Shown in pieces: positions 1 to 8,375 of a DNA stretch of 64,000 nt. The notes beneath the pieces were generated by a model. It saw only the letters and a program-made list of their open reading frames with translations, made no database searches and had not been told where the DNA came from. The stretch spans positions 148,390-212,389 of the forward strand of contig NZ_SCML01000002.1 of the NCBI RefSeq assembly GCF_005503365.1, given 5' to 3'. Position numbers and translations under genes: made by a program. How positions within the stretch are numbered: position 1 is the first letter of the stretch; each line of letters opens with the position of its first letter. This DNA comes from Hydrogenophaga sp. 2FB (GTDB lineage: Bacteria > Pseudomonadota > Gammaproteobacteria > Burkholderiales > Burkholderiaceae_C).

Positions 1-1054
1 CGATCTCCTTTGCCTGGCCCGTTGTCATTCGAACGACCTCCTCGTACCCGTGGTCCGCGAGATTCTCTGCATACCACTCGACCACGATGTGATGGAGAAT
101 CTCTTCTGTGGTGCGCGGCGTATTTTCACCCGCCATCAGGCCCGAAAAAAGGTCTCCAACAGGAGCCCACGGAAGCGGCTTCACCGCTGATTGCGAGCGC
201 TGCCAGGACGTCATGGCCTCTGCGCGCATGGCTTGGGTTCGGCCAGTTCGCTGCTTGCACCGCACGCCGAAATCCCAGGCCATCGAATCGATGCTCGCCA
301 ATCGTGGGTGCGCACCAAGTTCCCGGATGGCCCCACCTTTCACGCCGAAGCAGTGGAGTTTCACATTCGGTGGGAGCACGCTGTCCAGCGTCTCGACGAT
401 CTGTTCGATCCCGTCTGGACCTCCCAGGTTGCGGCGACACACCGAGCCAAGCCCAACAAGATCCGGCCAGGTGTCGATGGCCAGCAGATCCATGCAACGC
501 AGATAGTCCTCAGGCATCCAGCCCTGCAGCACCGGCATCGGCATGGCAGCACCACGACGCTGTGCCTCGTTCACGCATTCCAGGTAGCCCTGGGCCGTGG
601 CGTGGATGCGGATCATGCGAACAAGCTTCGAGCTCGCCACCTGTGGCTCCATGCAGTAGTCCATGGCCGCGTGCCATGTCCAGTCGCGAGCGGTGACCAG
701 GTCGTAATACTGCTGGACGCTCCAGCGGTAGCAGCCATACCGATTGGCCGCCACGAACCCAGCCGAGTCGAGCGCGGCGTCAAGGCCTGAGGGCAGCTTC
801 TTGGCAGCCGACAAGTTGAAGCCCGCGAATGTGGCCGCCGGGCTCAGTCGGAACGCCCCGATATGCGAGGGTAGCGTCGTCGGCCTGGCGAATGCGTTCG
901 CAGAGAACAGGGTCGGGATGCCGGCCTCATGGGCCGCGGCAACCAGGTGGCCGTAGACCTGTGGAACGCCGGCGCGCACGGTGATCTGCCTGGGCCGGAA
1001 CTCCTCACCTGCAACGAATGCAAGGGCTTCGTTTTCAGCTGCTGTGGATCTCAT
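1..1054 (-). CDS. DpdA-like (TGT superfamily, DUF7221-type) protein, partial
   Basis: A reading frame stays open from an ATG at 1054 to the left edge, about 351 residues. It carries the series DYCMEP (132-137), PVLQGW (174-179), GLGSVCRR (201-208), KLHCFGVK (232-239) and SIDSMAWDFG (254-263), which I recognise from the queuine tRNA-ribosyltransferase-like family annotated as DpdA-like/DUF7221. Family knowledge: TGT enzymes swap guanine for a 7-deazaguanine in tRNA, and DpdA relatives do this in DNA. The start codon overlaps the stop of the upstream methyltransferase as ATGA, implying translational coupling. No preQ0 synthesis genes are in the window. The C-terminus is outside, and which base or nucleic acid it acts on is inference. 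Confidence 0.78.
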   Translation of the reverse strand, partial: MRSTAAENEALAFVAGEEFRPRQITVRAGVPQVYGHLVAAAHEAGIPTLFSANAFARPTTLPSHIGAFRLSPAATFAGFNLSAAKKLPSGLDAALDSAGFVAANRYGCYRWSVQQYYDLVTARDWTWHAAMDYCMEPQVASSKLVRMIRIHATAQGYLECVNEAQRRGAAMPMPVLQGWMPEDYLRCMDLLAIDTWPDLVGLGSVCRRNLGGPDGIEQIVETLDSVLPPNVKLHCFGVKGGAIRELGAHPRLASIDSMAWDFGVRCKQRTGRTQAMRAEAMTSWQRSQSAVKPLPWAPVGDLFSGLMAGENTPRTTEEILHHIVVEWYAENLADHGYEEVVRMTTGQAKEI

Positions 1055-2262
1055 GGAGCAACAAGCCCGGGAAACCGCACGCGCCCGCCCATGAGGTATT
1101 CAAGCGTGGTGTCGGTGCAGATCCACCGGCGCTCGTTCTGCTCTGCCGCATCGCCCGTGGTCAGCGTGCCGGCGAAAGGGTCGACCACCAGTTCGCCGGG
1201 CTCGGTGAGGAAGCGGACAAATCGATCGGCCAGCGCATACGGCATCGGAGCACCGTGAGCCGGAAGCCCCTGCTCAGCCTGGTATCGGCGAACCAGGTTG
1301 TGGCGTGCGCAGCGGTGGCCGATGCTCCACAAGTTACGCTCGATGGAGCCTTCTGTTTGCCCGCCAAACGACCCGGGCTTGATTCGGTAGGCCCCATCGC
1401 TCCAGACGCCGGTGCGATCTTCACCCCCGGCCGCAATGAGCGTCTTCTGGCGATCGGTGTGGGGCTTGAGGATACGGCGGTTGTCCGATCGAACCTTCGC
1501 CGGGTTGTTGGTGAGCCAGTAGCATGGCTCCCAGGCGACATTCAGCTGCTGCCTGGTCCTGCTGCTCCATTGCATCGGGCCCGGCGGCTTGCTTGCGTTG
1601 TGCCAGACAATGGAATCCATTTTTCGCAAGCCCTGATCGTGGAGCGCCAGCATGAGCCGCTCGAGGTACATGCTTCTGCTGGGGAGGCCAGCCTCAAAGA
1701 TGTCGTTTGACAAGTTCAGGACGATGGAGCCGCCGTCGACCAGGTTCTTCAAGATCGGATCAATGCAGCGCAGGATGAAGTCGACGTACTCCTGTTCCGT
1801 GGGATTTCCGTACGCACGTTTTTGGCGGAGCGGGTAGGGCGGCGAAGAGATGACCGCATGGATTTCTTCGTTGATGCCAGAAAAAAAAGTGCGGCAATCC
1901 GACCAGATAGCGAACCCGAACTTGGATTCGAACGCCAGCATCGTGACGCCCTCCGGCACCTGTGTCAGGCGTTTCTTGGCATCAGGGCTGATCCGCCACC
2001 GACCCCGCATGCCATCAACGCGCTCGAGCACGCCCATGGAACGCATGGTGTTCTGCAGCCAGCGCACTTTGCGGGCGCCAACACTGTGCAAGGCCCCGGC
2101 TCTACCAACGGGAACGCGCTCGTGGATTTCGTCATGGGTGACGACGCCTCTTTCGATCAGGGAGCCATAGAGGTAGGCATTGCTGATCGGCGCATCGTTG
2201 GCGGCTTCACGGTAGGTGTCCTGGATGGCCGTGAATAGTGAGAGCTGGAGATTCTTTGGCAT
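1051..2262 (-). CDS. beta-class site-specific DNA methyltransferase
   Basis: Amino-methyltransferase of 403 residues expected to methylate exocyclic N4 of cytosine or N6 of adenine using SAM. Motif IV SPPY is at 140-143 and the SAM-binding DPFAGT motif I lies near the C-terminus, so the motif order is beta-class; SPPY is common in N4-cytosine enzymes. The first ~100 residues look like a winged-helix or DNA-recognition domain. The ATG at 2262 was chosen because the promoter at 2286-2314 would start transcription about 17 nt upstream; a longer frame to 2352 would run through that promoter. No restriction nuclease is adjacent; it is coupled to the DpdA-like gene. Confidence 0.88.
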   Translation of the reverse strand: MPKNLQLSLFTAIQDTYREAANDAPISNAYLYGSLIERGVVTHDEIHERVPVGRAGALHSVGARKVRWLQNTMRSMGVLERVDGMRGRWRISPDAKKRLTQVPEGVTMLAFESKFGFAIWSDCRTFFSGINEEIHAVISSPPYPLRQKRAYGNPTEQEYVDFILRCIDPILKNLVDGGSIVLNLSNDIFEAGLPSRSMYLERLMLALHDQGLRKMDSIVWHNASKPPGPMQWSSRTRQQLNVAWEPCYWLTNNPAKVRSDNRRILKPHTDRQKTLIAAGGEDRTGVWSDGAYRIKPGSFGGQTEGSIERNLWSIGHRCARHNLVRRYQAEQGLPAHGAPMPYALADRFVRFLTEPGELVVDPFAGTLTTGDAAEQNERRWICTDTTLEYLMGGRVRFPGLVAP

Positions 2263-2285
2263 GTTGGGCTTGGGTATCTGAATAA

Positions 2286-2314
2286 AAGATACCCAATCCG
2301 AATGCCTTCGCCAA
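2286..2314 (-). promoter_or_regulatory. family promoter for the methyltransferase/DpdA-like operon
   Basis: TTGGCG, 17-bp spacer, TATCTT (2291-2286), preceded by GGG; +1 A predicted at 2279. AAGTTGGCGAA around the -35 is shared with the promoters at 51949 and 56912. GGGTATCT and AGATACCC form an inverted repeat across the -10 and start region. Confidence 0.82.
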
Positions 2315-2330
2315 CTTGATGGGGCGATGT

Positions 2331-2840
2331 TCAGCGCTGGACTTGAAGCCAACTCCCAAGTGGAGAAAACGCACTCAGCCGTGCATAGGCGACATCGAGA
2401 GGAGGGTGTTCGAATCCAGGCAGCACGCTGAGGGGATCGTGCACAACGACGCCAAAGTCATCAGTGAGCTCGGCAACAACCCAGTGCCAGTTTCCCCCGG
2501 GTCTTGTTTGACCTCGGGCTTGAAGGGCGACCTTCAGGACGCCGGTACCAGAGAACTCGCTCCAGTCTTTCCAGCGCCGTCGCCTGGTTCCAATCCCATG
2601 AGATCTGAGGGCCGCCTGCAGGTCTCGAAAGTTGCTTGAGAATGGCGCGCGGCCGGGGCGGCGAATGCCAAGGCCGGCGTCCAAGAATGTCTGCCTGGCT
2701 GCGTCGTACGAATCACCCAGAAGCATCGCCAGACAAGCGACGCCGCAGCCGTGTGTGTCCAGCTGACCCACGCGGCGTATTGAAACGCGAGACTCCCAGG
2801 ATGATTTCTGGTCGTGGTGAAGACTGGACGGGTTTCTCAC
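2331..2840 (-). CDS. C39-like papain-fold cysteine protease domain protein
   Basis: 169 residues from a GTG start. It shows the papain-like C39 pattern: Gln26-x5-Cys32-Gly with CLAMLLG following, His119 in NWHWVV and Asp135 in VVHDP. In known systems C39 domains cleave double-glycine leader peptides or similar substrates, usually fused to an ABC exporter; here the domain stands alone with no transporter nearby, so the substrate is unknown and it may work in the cytoplasm. It is the last gene of the nine-gene operon starting at 7723 and sits 5 bp after its upstream neighbour. The start is not certain: a GTG is preceded by a weak TAGG. Confidence 0.65.
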   Translation of the reverse strand: MRNPSSLHHDQKSSWESRVSIRRVGQLDTHGCGVACLAMLLGDSYDAARQTFLDAGLGIRRPGRAPFSSNFRDLQAALRSHGIGTRRRRWKDWSEFSGTGVLKVALQARGQTRPGGNWHWVVAELTDDFGVVVHDPLSVLPGFEHPPLDVAYARLSAFSPLGSWLQVQR

Positions 2841-2845
2841 GAAGC

Positions 2846-3394
2846 CTACGCCGGCCGCATGGGAAGCTTGTACTTCTCGATGAGGTCAATGCGGCCATAC
2901 CAGACCAGATTCTTCACCACATCAGCTTCCGAAATGGGAAACGGAGGCTCATCGGAGTAGAAGCCTCGCTTGACGGTGTACGAAAAAAGCACGGTGTAGT
3001 AGACGCCATTCTTCGTCTTCGCAAGCACGCTCCAGTGGGGTTTCGTTCCTGCTGTTTCGACTTCACTCAGGTTTTCCGCAGTTCCCGACGAGGATCTCAC
3101 ATGGAGCACTTCGCTCGCAGCCCCTTCCCAGACCAGAGCCTCTCCGTTCGCTGCAGTGACGGTTCGCCATTTTCCGAACTTTTCAAGGACGCCCTTCTCC
3201 GAGTCCTTCATAAATTGCTTCCACTCGGCGCGCTCCACTTCGAGAGTGGCTTGCTGGTCCCTGTAGATCTTGAACCCCGTGAAAACGGCGAGCAAGATAC
3301 TGAATAAAGCCAAGTTCCCCAAGAACTTGCGAAACGCGCTGGGCTTCTTGGGTGCAATGCTTGGGTCGGCAGTAGTGGAGATCTCAGCAGACAT
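2846..3394 (-). CDS. membrane-anchored protein of unknown function
   Basis: 182 residues. A charged N-terminus with APKKPS is followed by one hydrophobic segment at about 25-42 (FLGNLALFSILLAVFTGF) and a soluble mixed alpha/beta remainder, so it is probably an inner-membrane protein with a periplasmic domain. Its first ~25 residues and ribosome-binding region are paralogous to those of the gene at 3586-3816 although the rest is unrelated. ATG at 3394 follows GAAAGGGA. It overlaps the preceding gene by 11 nt. Confidence 0.7.
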   Translation of the reverse strand: MSAEISTTADPSIAPKKPSAFRKFLGNLALFSILLAVFTGFKIYRDQQATLEVERAEWKQFMKDSEKGVLEKFGKWRTVTAANGEALVWEGAASEVLHVRSSSGTAENLSEVETAGTKPHWSVLAKTKNGVYYTVLFSYTVKRGFYSDEPPFPISEADVVKNLVWYGRIDLIEKYKLPMRPA

Positions 3395-3415
3395 GATGTT
3401 TCCCTTTCGATTTCA
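3340..3415. repeat. 76-bp imperfect direct repeat, copy A
   Basis: Matches 3762-3837 at about 61 of 76 positions. It covers the ribosome-binding site, start codon and first ~22 codons of the gene at 2846-3394. Confidence 0.8.
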
Positions 3416-3593
3416 CTGCCTCTGCTCGCGATGTTGCATCCTGCAGTTGCGGTGGTTGTGCGGCGAACTCGGGCCATTCGGAGGTATCCCCTTCGCGCCA
3501 ACTGCGCAGGAAGGTCGCAGCCTCGACGCCTTGCTCAATTGCGAAATCAATAGCGCGATTGAATTCTTCCCGTGGATCATGATTTTCAGCCAT
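3384..3593 (-). CDS. small acidic protein of unknown function
   Basis: 69 residues beginning MAENHDPREEF. Amphipathic helix-like N-terminal half (FNRAIDFAIEQGVEAATFL), no membrane segment, no recognisable domain. ATG at 3593 was preferred to an upstream in-frame start because AGGAG precedes it (GAGCCGAACA spacing) and it then overlaps its upstream neighbour only slightly. Overlaps the downstream start by 11 nt, consistent with translational coupling. Confidence 0.6.
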   Translation of the reverse strand: MAENHDPREEFNRAIDFAIEQGVEAATFLRSWREGDTSEWPEFAAQPPQLQDATSRAEAVKSKGKHHVC

Positions 3594-3816
3594 TGTTCGG
3601 CTCCTTTGTGTCGTAGTCGGCGGTGATGTGCATGAAGCGAATCTCACCCTCACGCACGCCAACCAGCCAGTTCAAGAAGGCGACAAAACCAGCTGAGACA
3701 GGATCGCAGCCATTGTGCCGGAGGACTTGGTATCGGGTGATTTCTTTGTTCCGAAGCGTGCTGGACTTCTTGGGCGCAAGGCTTGGGTTGGTGGACGAGG
3801 TGATCTCAGAAAACAT
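3586..3816 (-). CDS. small protein of unknown function sharing a start region with 2846-3394
   Basis: 76 residues. The N-terminus (PSLAPKKSSTLR) matches the N-terminus of the membrane protein two genes downstream (PSIAPKKPSAFR); the remainder (HNGCDPVSAGFVAFLNWLVG and a charged tail) differs. SD-like GAAAGGGA precedes ATG at 3816. Hydrophobic stretch near residues 43-53 is too short for a confident membrane span. No function recognised. Confidence 0.6.
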   Translation of the reverse strand: MFSEITSSTNPSLAPKKSSTLRNKEITRYQVLRHNGCDPVSAGFVAFLNWLVGVREGEIRFMHITADYDTKEPNNG

Positions 3817-3837
3817 GTTGCGTCCCTTTCGATTTCA
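3762..3837. repeat. 76-bp imperfect direct repeat, copy B
   Basis: Partner of 3340-3415. It covers the ribosome-binding site and first codons of the gene at 3586-3816, with identical CCCTTTCGATTTCA upstream of both starts. Confidence 0.8.
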
Positions 3838-4596
3838 GATGGCCATTCGCCGGGGGCGGGCTAGAGCAAGGGTTTCCTCAGCATTCTGAATCCCGGCGGA
3901 TGCAATGGCTCTTTTCATGAGCGCCGAGCGCACAGAAGCTGCCTGCGAAGAGGCGTGGCCGTGCTTTGAGTCTACGAAACCGAGAAGGTCACCGGCTTCG
4001 ATCCTTGTGAGGCCGCTCACAACCCTGGGTTTGGCGGGCACGACGCTGGCATCAGCACCCATGTCGATGAGCGTGAGGATGGCTGCAGCACAACCACACT
4101 CCACGGCTTGCTCCAGAGCCGACTCTGCAACGAGGTCATCACGCTGGATGTCGTCCCAGGAACCGGTGATTGGCCCGTTGAGAGCAAAGTATCCCTCTTG
4201 GACGTAGTGACGCAACAGACCCGCGATTTCGTCCTGGAGACCGCGTGGCCATTGAAGACTGAGCAGCGGGACCGCGGGACTCAGCAGGTATGCCGAGTAA
4301 GGGGCCCTGGAGTGATACGTCTCCTCCGAGGTCGCTGACGAACCTTCCTGGGATGTCGATGGCCTGCGAAAGTTGATGCCTCGCTCGATAAAGGCGTGAA
4401 TTCGTGCAACCCCGATGCGCTTGAGAGCCAGGTCCTCTTCCGGATGCACGCCTGGGACTGAGGTGAACAGTCCCGTTAGCGTGCTCTTGTGCGTGTGCCC
4501 CTGGGCAAGGATGCTGCAGTGTTTGTCAAAAGCGAGCGCCTCGGCACAAATCTGCTCATGCGACTTCGTTGTTTCGAGCTGGGAAGAGAGGGCCAT
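3835..4596 (-). CDS. protein with a single ankyrin-like unit
   Basis: 253 residues. Around residues 160-185 the pattern ALEQAVECGCAAAILTLIDM followed by GAD resembles one ankyrin repeat; the neighbouring helices (YVQEGYFALNGPI) could be degenerate units. No signal peptide or catalytic motif. ATG at 4596. It is in the operon driven from 7755. Ankyrin-type proteins usually mediate protein contacts; partner unknown. Confidence 0.65.
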   Translation of the reverse strand: MALSSQLETTKSHEQICAEALAFDKHCSILAQGHTHKSTLTGLFTSVPGVHPEEDLALKRIGVARIHAFIERGINFRRPSTSQEGSSATSEETYHSRAPYSAYLLSPAVPLLSLQWPRGLQDEIAGLLRHYVQEGYFALNGPITGSWDDIQRDDLVAESALEQAVECGCAAAILTLIDMGADASVVPAKPRVVSGLTRIEAGDLLGFVDSKHGHASSQAASVRSALMKRAIASAGIQNAEETLALARPRRMAI

Positions 4597-4614
4597 CGGA
4601 TGGTCGGGAGATGT

Positions 4615-5268
4615 TCAGCGAGGTTTTTGCGCTGGCGTGAAGGGGGAGCCAGGCTTTGCGGCGGACGGCACCCATCTCGGGGCGTGGTTGGCGTTGTCGG
4701 TCGGCGCGTGGTCACTGACGTTGATCTTCAGATCAGGTTGAGCACCCAGCAGCGAAGACCCGAGTGCAGTGATGCATCCATGAACGGCATCAGCGTAGGC
4801 GCCCGTCATGAACACCTCTCGGCCGGCCATGAGTTCTGTGCTCGCGCAGATCCAGTCGGCTGCCGAGGTGAGGTCATCGCCGTATGCAACGCTGCCGACC
4901 TCGCTTGCACGGCGCACGGCCTTTGCATAGGAAGGATCCACCCACCTGGCAGCGCCTCCCGAAAGAAGGTCTGAGCTCGAGGAGCGGTGAAGCACGAAAA
5001 CCTCACACGTCTCGACGCGCGCAAGGATCTCTGCGGACATGCCCACCTGGTTGCTCAGGCTGAACCCCAGAACCGCCTGGTAGTCCGCATGGGACCATCC
5101 GAATGGCGGCTCCAGCGCATCCCCGGGGTGAACGATGACCAGAAGCGGGCGAGTTGCCGACGGCGTGTTGCCAGGGGCTTTGACCTGGCCGCGGGTCAGG
5201 ACAACGAAGGCAGCATCGTAAGCAGTGACGGAAAGCACCTTATGGTTGATCTCGGAAATCGCACCCAT
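4615..5268 (-). CDS. conserved-looking protein of unknown function
   Basis: 217 residues, soluble, with a beta-rich start (HKVLSVTAYDAAFVVLTRG) and a mid segment PLLVIVHPGDA that looks like a buried strand. No known motif seen. The C-terminal ~30 residues are proline/alanine-rich and probably disordered. It starts 3 bp after the upstream gene stop, so it is likely translated by coupling. Confidence 0.65.
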   Translation of the reverse strand: MGAISEINHKVLSVTAYDAAFVVLTRGQVKAPGNTPSATRPLLVIVHPGDALEPPFGWSHADYQAVLGFSLSNQVGMSAEILARVETCEVFVLHRSSSSDLLSGGAARWVDPSYAKAVRRASEVGSVAYGDDLTSAADWICASTELMAGREVFMTGAYADAVHGCITALGSSLLGAQPDLKINVSDHAPTDNANHAPRWVPSAAKPGSPFTPAQKPR

Positions 5269-5271
5269 GTC

Positions 5272-6219
5272 TCAAGGCGTCTTGTTTTTCAGCCGGGCGG
5301 CTCGAATGGGGCGTTTGCGCGGGGCTGTGGAAACAGGTTTTGCTGCAGGCTGCGGCTTTGCTTTCAGTCGAGCCATCTCGGCGGCGACCAGCTTCATGTC
5401 TGCGCGAAGCGAGGCAGGGTAGCCTGGGCCAAAAGCCTCAACCAGGCGCGCCAACGCGCCTTCAACCATGTTGGGCTCATTGGCGGCTTCCTTCATGCTG
5501 AACACTTCCATACCCGAGGCGCCGGATGAAGGATCCTGAACGAACGACTCCCCGTCCATGGCCCGACGAGCAAAAGCGTAGCCGGCCTTGAAACCCCCCC
5601 ATGCTTCTGGGCCAGTTTCAGAGAGGCGCCCACTTGAAAAGGCGGGAAGGTGCACGTTGTTGCTCATCAGGCAGACCAGCCGGACGAGTGCCGCCTCATT
5701 GACGCGCACCTCGAAGGGGCCGTCATGCGCCAAGCGAGCGGGCAGTGCTCGTGCAAGCTCATCACGCTTGTGCCCGGGCTTCAAGGCCTCAAGCGCCTGT
5801 GCGAAGGTCATTTCGCTGAAAGCACGAGCCACGTCGAACGCCGTACGTCCGCCCGCTTCAACAGCTTCGTCACCATCCCAAGTCTGAGGCACGAAATGCG
5901 CTCGAACACTGGGACGCATGAGTTCAGCCAGAGCCCGATCAGCCTCGGTCAGCATCTGCTCCTCATTGGGGGGAATCGCTACGCGGAGCGCTTGCCCCGG
6001 CGCCTCCACTGTCAACACCAGGTACTGGTGTGCACCCCATGGCATTTGGCGGCGAGTCACTTCGCCCTGAGGCCAGTCCGCCGGACCAACGCCTGCAGGC
6101 GCCCACAAGGTGCACGAGGAAACAGCAGTCTCCATCCCGCCCGGCGACGTGACGACAGAGATGCGACCCAGGATAAGCGAGTGACTGGAGCGTGGAGCGG
6201 GTTGAGCGTGCGATTGCAT
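5272..6219 (-). CDS. protein of unknown function
   Basis: 315 residues, soluble. The N-terminal 90 residues look beta-rich; a helical middle follows, and the last ~35 residues (AKPQPAAKPVSTAPRKRP and on) form a basic, proline-rich tail of the kind that binds nucleic acid or stays disordered. No family recognised. ATG at 6219; fourth-from-start member of the operon headed at 7723. Confidence 0.65.
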   Translation of the reverse strand: MQSHAQPAPRSSHSLILGRISVVTSPGGMETAVSSCTLWAPAGVGPADWPQGEVTRRQMPWGAHQYLVLTVEAPGQALRVAIPPNEEQMLTEADRALAELMRPSVRAHFVPQTWDGDEAVEAGGRTAFDVARAFSEMTFAQALEALKPGHKRDELARALPARLAHDGPFEVRVNEAALVRLVCLMSNNVHLPAFSSGRLSETGPEAWGGFKAGYAFARRAMDGESFVQDPSSGASGMEVFSMKEAANEPNMVEGALARLVEAFGPGYPASLRADMKLVAAEMARLKAKPQPAAKPVSTAPRKRPIRAARLKNKTP

Positions 6220-6261
6220 GGCAGTTGAATGAGAGGCCGCCGGGGCTCCGGCGCGCCGATT

Positions 6262-7359
6262 TCAGATAGGGCGCGAGCGGCGCGATGTGACCGCTTTCTT
6301 CTCAGGCGTGGAGGGCTGCAGAAGAGCCTGCTGATCGAGCTGCAGCGCTTGCGGGCCGGGAAGCATGTCCCATTGATACTGGGGAACAGCATCGAGCAAC
6401 TTCGCGTATGCCTCCTCCCACGTGCTGAACGAGCCAGCGCCATTCCACGCGTCCATCATCTCGTCGGTGGGCTGAACCGGGACAACGCGCCATTTGTCAG
6501 CAGGCGGTCGGGCTGCAATCGCAAGTGAGATGAATGCACTGAACATCAGAGAGAATTCGGCGTTTTCAATGCCTTTTGCTCTCATCAATTCCTTTGCATC
6601 AAGCACATCGGAAAGCAGGTCGAGGTACTTCTGCCGCATCTCCTCAAAGCCCATTGCCTGACTCGAATCCGGAATCGCTGATGTCATTGCATCATTGAAA
6701 GCTCGCATGCGCTTTCGTGCACCGTCCGCGTATTCGTCCTGATACTTGCGTCTTGCTACCGGGGTGTCGAAGGCAGCTTGAAACGCAGCATAGGCATCCA
6801 ACCAGCCAGATGTTGGCAATGCGTCCGTTGCACCGCAGCCTCCAAGTGCAACTCGGGTCTCGGCCAGTGCATCCGGCCCTCCGGAACACCATGCTTCATA
6901 TGCAGTTGGGTGTCGACCGTACTGTTGGATGAAGTCATCCTGCCAAGCCTTGAACTCACCGACTCGAGACTCCATCGTGGGCTCACCTGCCTCGGCCTGC
7001 GGATCTCCCGGCAACACCTTGACCTGCACCGAGATCACTGGCGCGGTGTTGTCAGACAGGACGCGAACTTCGCAAGGCGGGCCGTTTTCGTAGCCGGCAT
7101 AGCGGCCAGTGGCCAGGGTGGCCTCATAGAGTTCAAACGTGCAGGTCTCCCAAACAGCCAAAGGACTGCCATCGGAACGACGAACCTGCCATGCCACAGG
7201 CTGGCCGCGCCTGGCGCGGTCATTTGCCACGATTTCGCGAACCTGCTCGGGCGTGAAAACGTCTGTGCTCCCAATGCGGGGCTTGTTGACCGTGTACGCA
7301 GCCCGCCCGTCATTCCAGGAAAGCTTGAATGCGGGATCGGGCAGCTCGAAATCAGTCAT
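6262..7359 (-). CDS. phage/plasmid-type protein with a VPVQPTDEMMDAW motif
   Basis: 365 residues. Residues ~300-316 contain KWRVVPVQPTDEMMDAW, a motif often seen in phage and prophage proteins of unknown function (typically VPVEPTPEMIDA). The N-terminal ~110 residues look like a beta-rich domain and the middle is helical. Residues ~145-165 (DDFIQQYGRHPTAYEAW) resemble another motif common in phage hypothetical proteins. Role unknown. Confidence 0.7.
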   Translation of the reverse strand: MTDFELPDPAFKLSWNDGRAAYTVNKPRIGSTDVFTPEQVREIVANDRARRGQPVAWQVRRSDGSPLAVWETCTFELYEATLATGRYAGYENGPPCEVRVLSDNTAPVISVQVKVLPGDPQAEAGEPTMESRVGEFKAWQDDFIQQYGRHPTAYEAWCSGGPDALAETRVALGGCGATDALPTSGWLDAYAAFQAAFDTPVARRKYQDEYADGARKRMRAFNDAMTSAIPDSSQAMGFEEMRQKYLDLLSDVLDAKELMRAKGIENAEFSLMFSAFISLAIAARPPADKWRVVPVQPTDEMMDAWNGAGSFSTWEEAYAKLLDAVPQYQWDMLPGPQALQLDQQALLQPSTPEKKAVTSRRSRPI

Positions 7360-7375
7360 GGGTAGGTGCTCAGGT

Positions 7376-7723
7376 TCAGCGGCGGCTCAGGCAGGCGACA
7401 GCACGCGCGGTGGAGAAGCGGATCATTTCACCGGCCTCACCCGCGCGTCGGGCCGGGACCCAGGTGGGCTTGGAGCCACCCACAAACACCAGGTCACGCA
7501 AGCCAATCACGTATCCATCGGCATCGATGATCTTGTAGCCCTCGGGAAGACTGCCTTCCATGGTGTTCGCAGCATCGCGCGTGCGCAGCGGCGACTTCAG
7601 AAGCGCCAGAGTCGCCTCGTTGGAGGCGCGGATCAGGGTCTCGGGCTTGTAGGCGCCGCGCTGGCCAGCGCGAGCAAGGCGATCGGAAGGGCCGCGGGAG
7701 AAGGAGGAGTTGGTGGTTTTCAT
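7376..7723 (-). CDS. first gene of a nine-gene operon, unknown function
   Basis: 115 residues, basic (starts MKTTNSSFSRGPSDR), with central PEGYKIIDADGYVIGLRDL that reads as a small beta domain. No known motif. It follows its promoter by a ~25-nt leader. The genes from here to 2331 are all on this strand with gaps of 42 bp or less, so they are probably co-transcribed. Confidence 0.65.
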   Translation of the reverse strand: MKTTNSSFSRGPSDRLARAGQRGAYKPETLIRASNEATLALLKSPLRTRDAANTMEGSLPEGYKIIDADGYVIGLRDLVFVGGSKPTWVPARRAGEAGEMIRFSTARAVACLSRR

Positions 7724-7754
7724 GGTCGAATCAAACGTGTGTTGGTATGCAGAT

Positions 7755-7783
7755 AAGATATCTGATACACAGACAAACGGCAA
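7755..7783 (-). promoter_or_regulatory. family promoter for the 7723-2331 operon
   Basis: TTGCCG, 17-bp spacer, TATCTT (7760-7755) inside AGATATCT; discriminator ATCTGC then +1 A at 7748. Outer GTGTAT and GCATAC extend a dyad around the -10. Confidence 0.8.
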
Positions 7784-7838
7784 CCCGAATACGAAATCAT
7801 GACCACTCAGCCGGAGTCAACTGCGAACTGCCTGAGAC

Positions 7839-8348
7839 TCAGCGAGGCCTGGCAAGCCTTTGGCCGCTGGTGAAGCGACCTACGATGGTGCCGAGGTCTT
7901 CCGAAGGCGTTGCAGGCGTCGCGGCGGCCGGGACTACAGGCGTCGTTGAAGGCGGTGCAGCAGGAGCCGCAAGGCCTGCCGGAGCCATCAGGCCCACCCC
8001 CTGGCTACCTCGAGGGGTCAAGGTGTCGGAGGCGTAGTAGTCGGCCGCCTGAGCGATGGTCTTGGTGCGCCGCATCAGGGCCAACGCCCGAAAGTACGTT
8101 CCCGCCGACAGACTCGGGTCGCCCTTCTCCATTTTCCGCAGGGTGACATGCGAGATGCCCAGCTTGGCGGCAAAGGCGTCCTGGGTGACATGAAAGACGT
8201 CTATGCGCGCCTTCTTGATGTGTCGGCCTATTGCAGCAAGCGACCACTCACCAGCCTGATCGAGATCTTCGGTCGTGATATGTGGCAGGAAATCAGGGAC
8301 TTCCTTGTCTTGGGTTTGGGCCACTTTGGGTGCTGCTGCCGAGCTCAC
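7839..8348 (-). CDS. XRE-family helix-turn-helix regulator
   Basis: 169 residues from a GTG start with AGGA seven bases upstream. An HTH of the Cro/CI type spans about 35-95 (AIGRHIKKARI, then AAKLGISHVTLRKMEKGDPS), the HipB-like variant with KGDPSLSAGTYFRAL. Residues 115-169 are alanine/proline-rich and flexible. It has its own family promoter, so it could autoregulate, and it is one of two XRE proteins in the window that could read the shared promoter dyads. No toxin partner lies downstream. Target sites are inference. Confidence 0.85.
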   Translation of the reverse strand: MSSAAAPKVAQTQDKEVPDFLPHITTEDLDQAGEWSLAAIGRHIKKARIDVFHVTQDAFAAKLGISHVTLRKMEKGDPSLSAGTYFRALALMRRTKTIAQAADYYASDTLTPRGSQGVGLMAPAGLAAPAAPPSTTPVVPAAATPATPSEDLGTIVGRFTSGQRLARPR

Positions 8349-8375
8349 ATTCGCTTCCTGTTATTTGGTGCCTAC

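Noticed and set aside
10..790. Plus-strand frames at the left edge
   Set aside because: The minus frame across the same bases matches a DpdA-like family throughout and is coupled to the methyltransferase.
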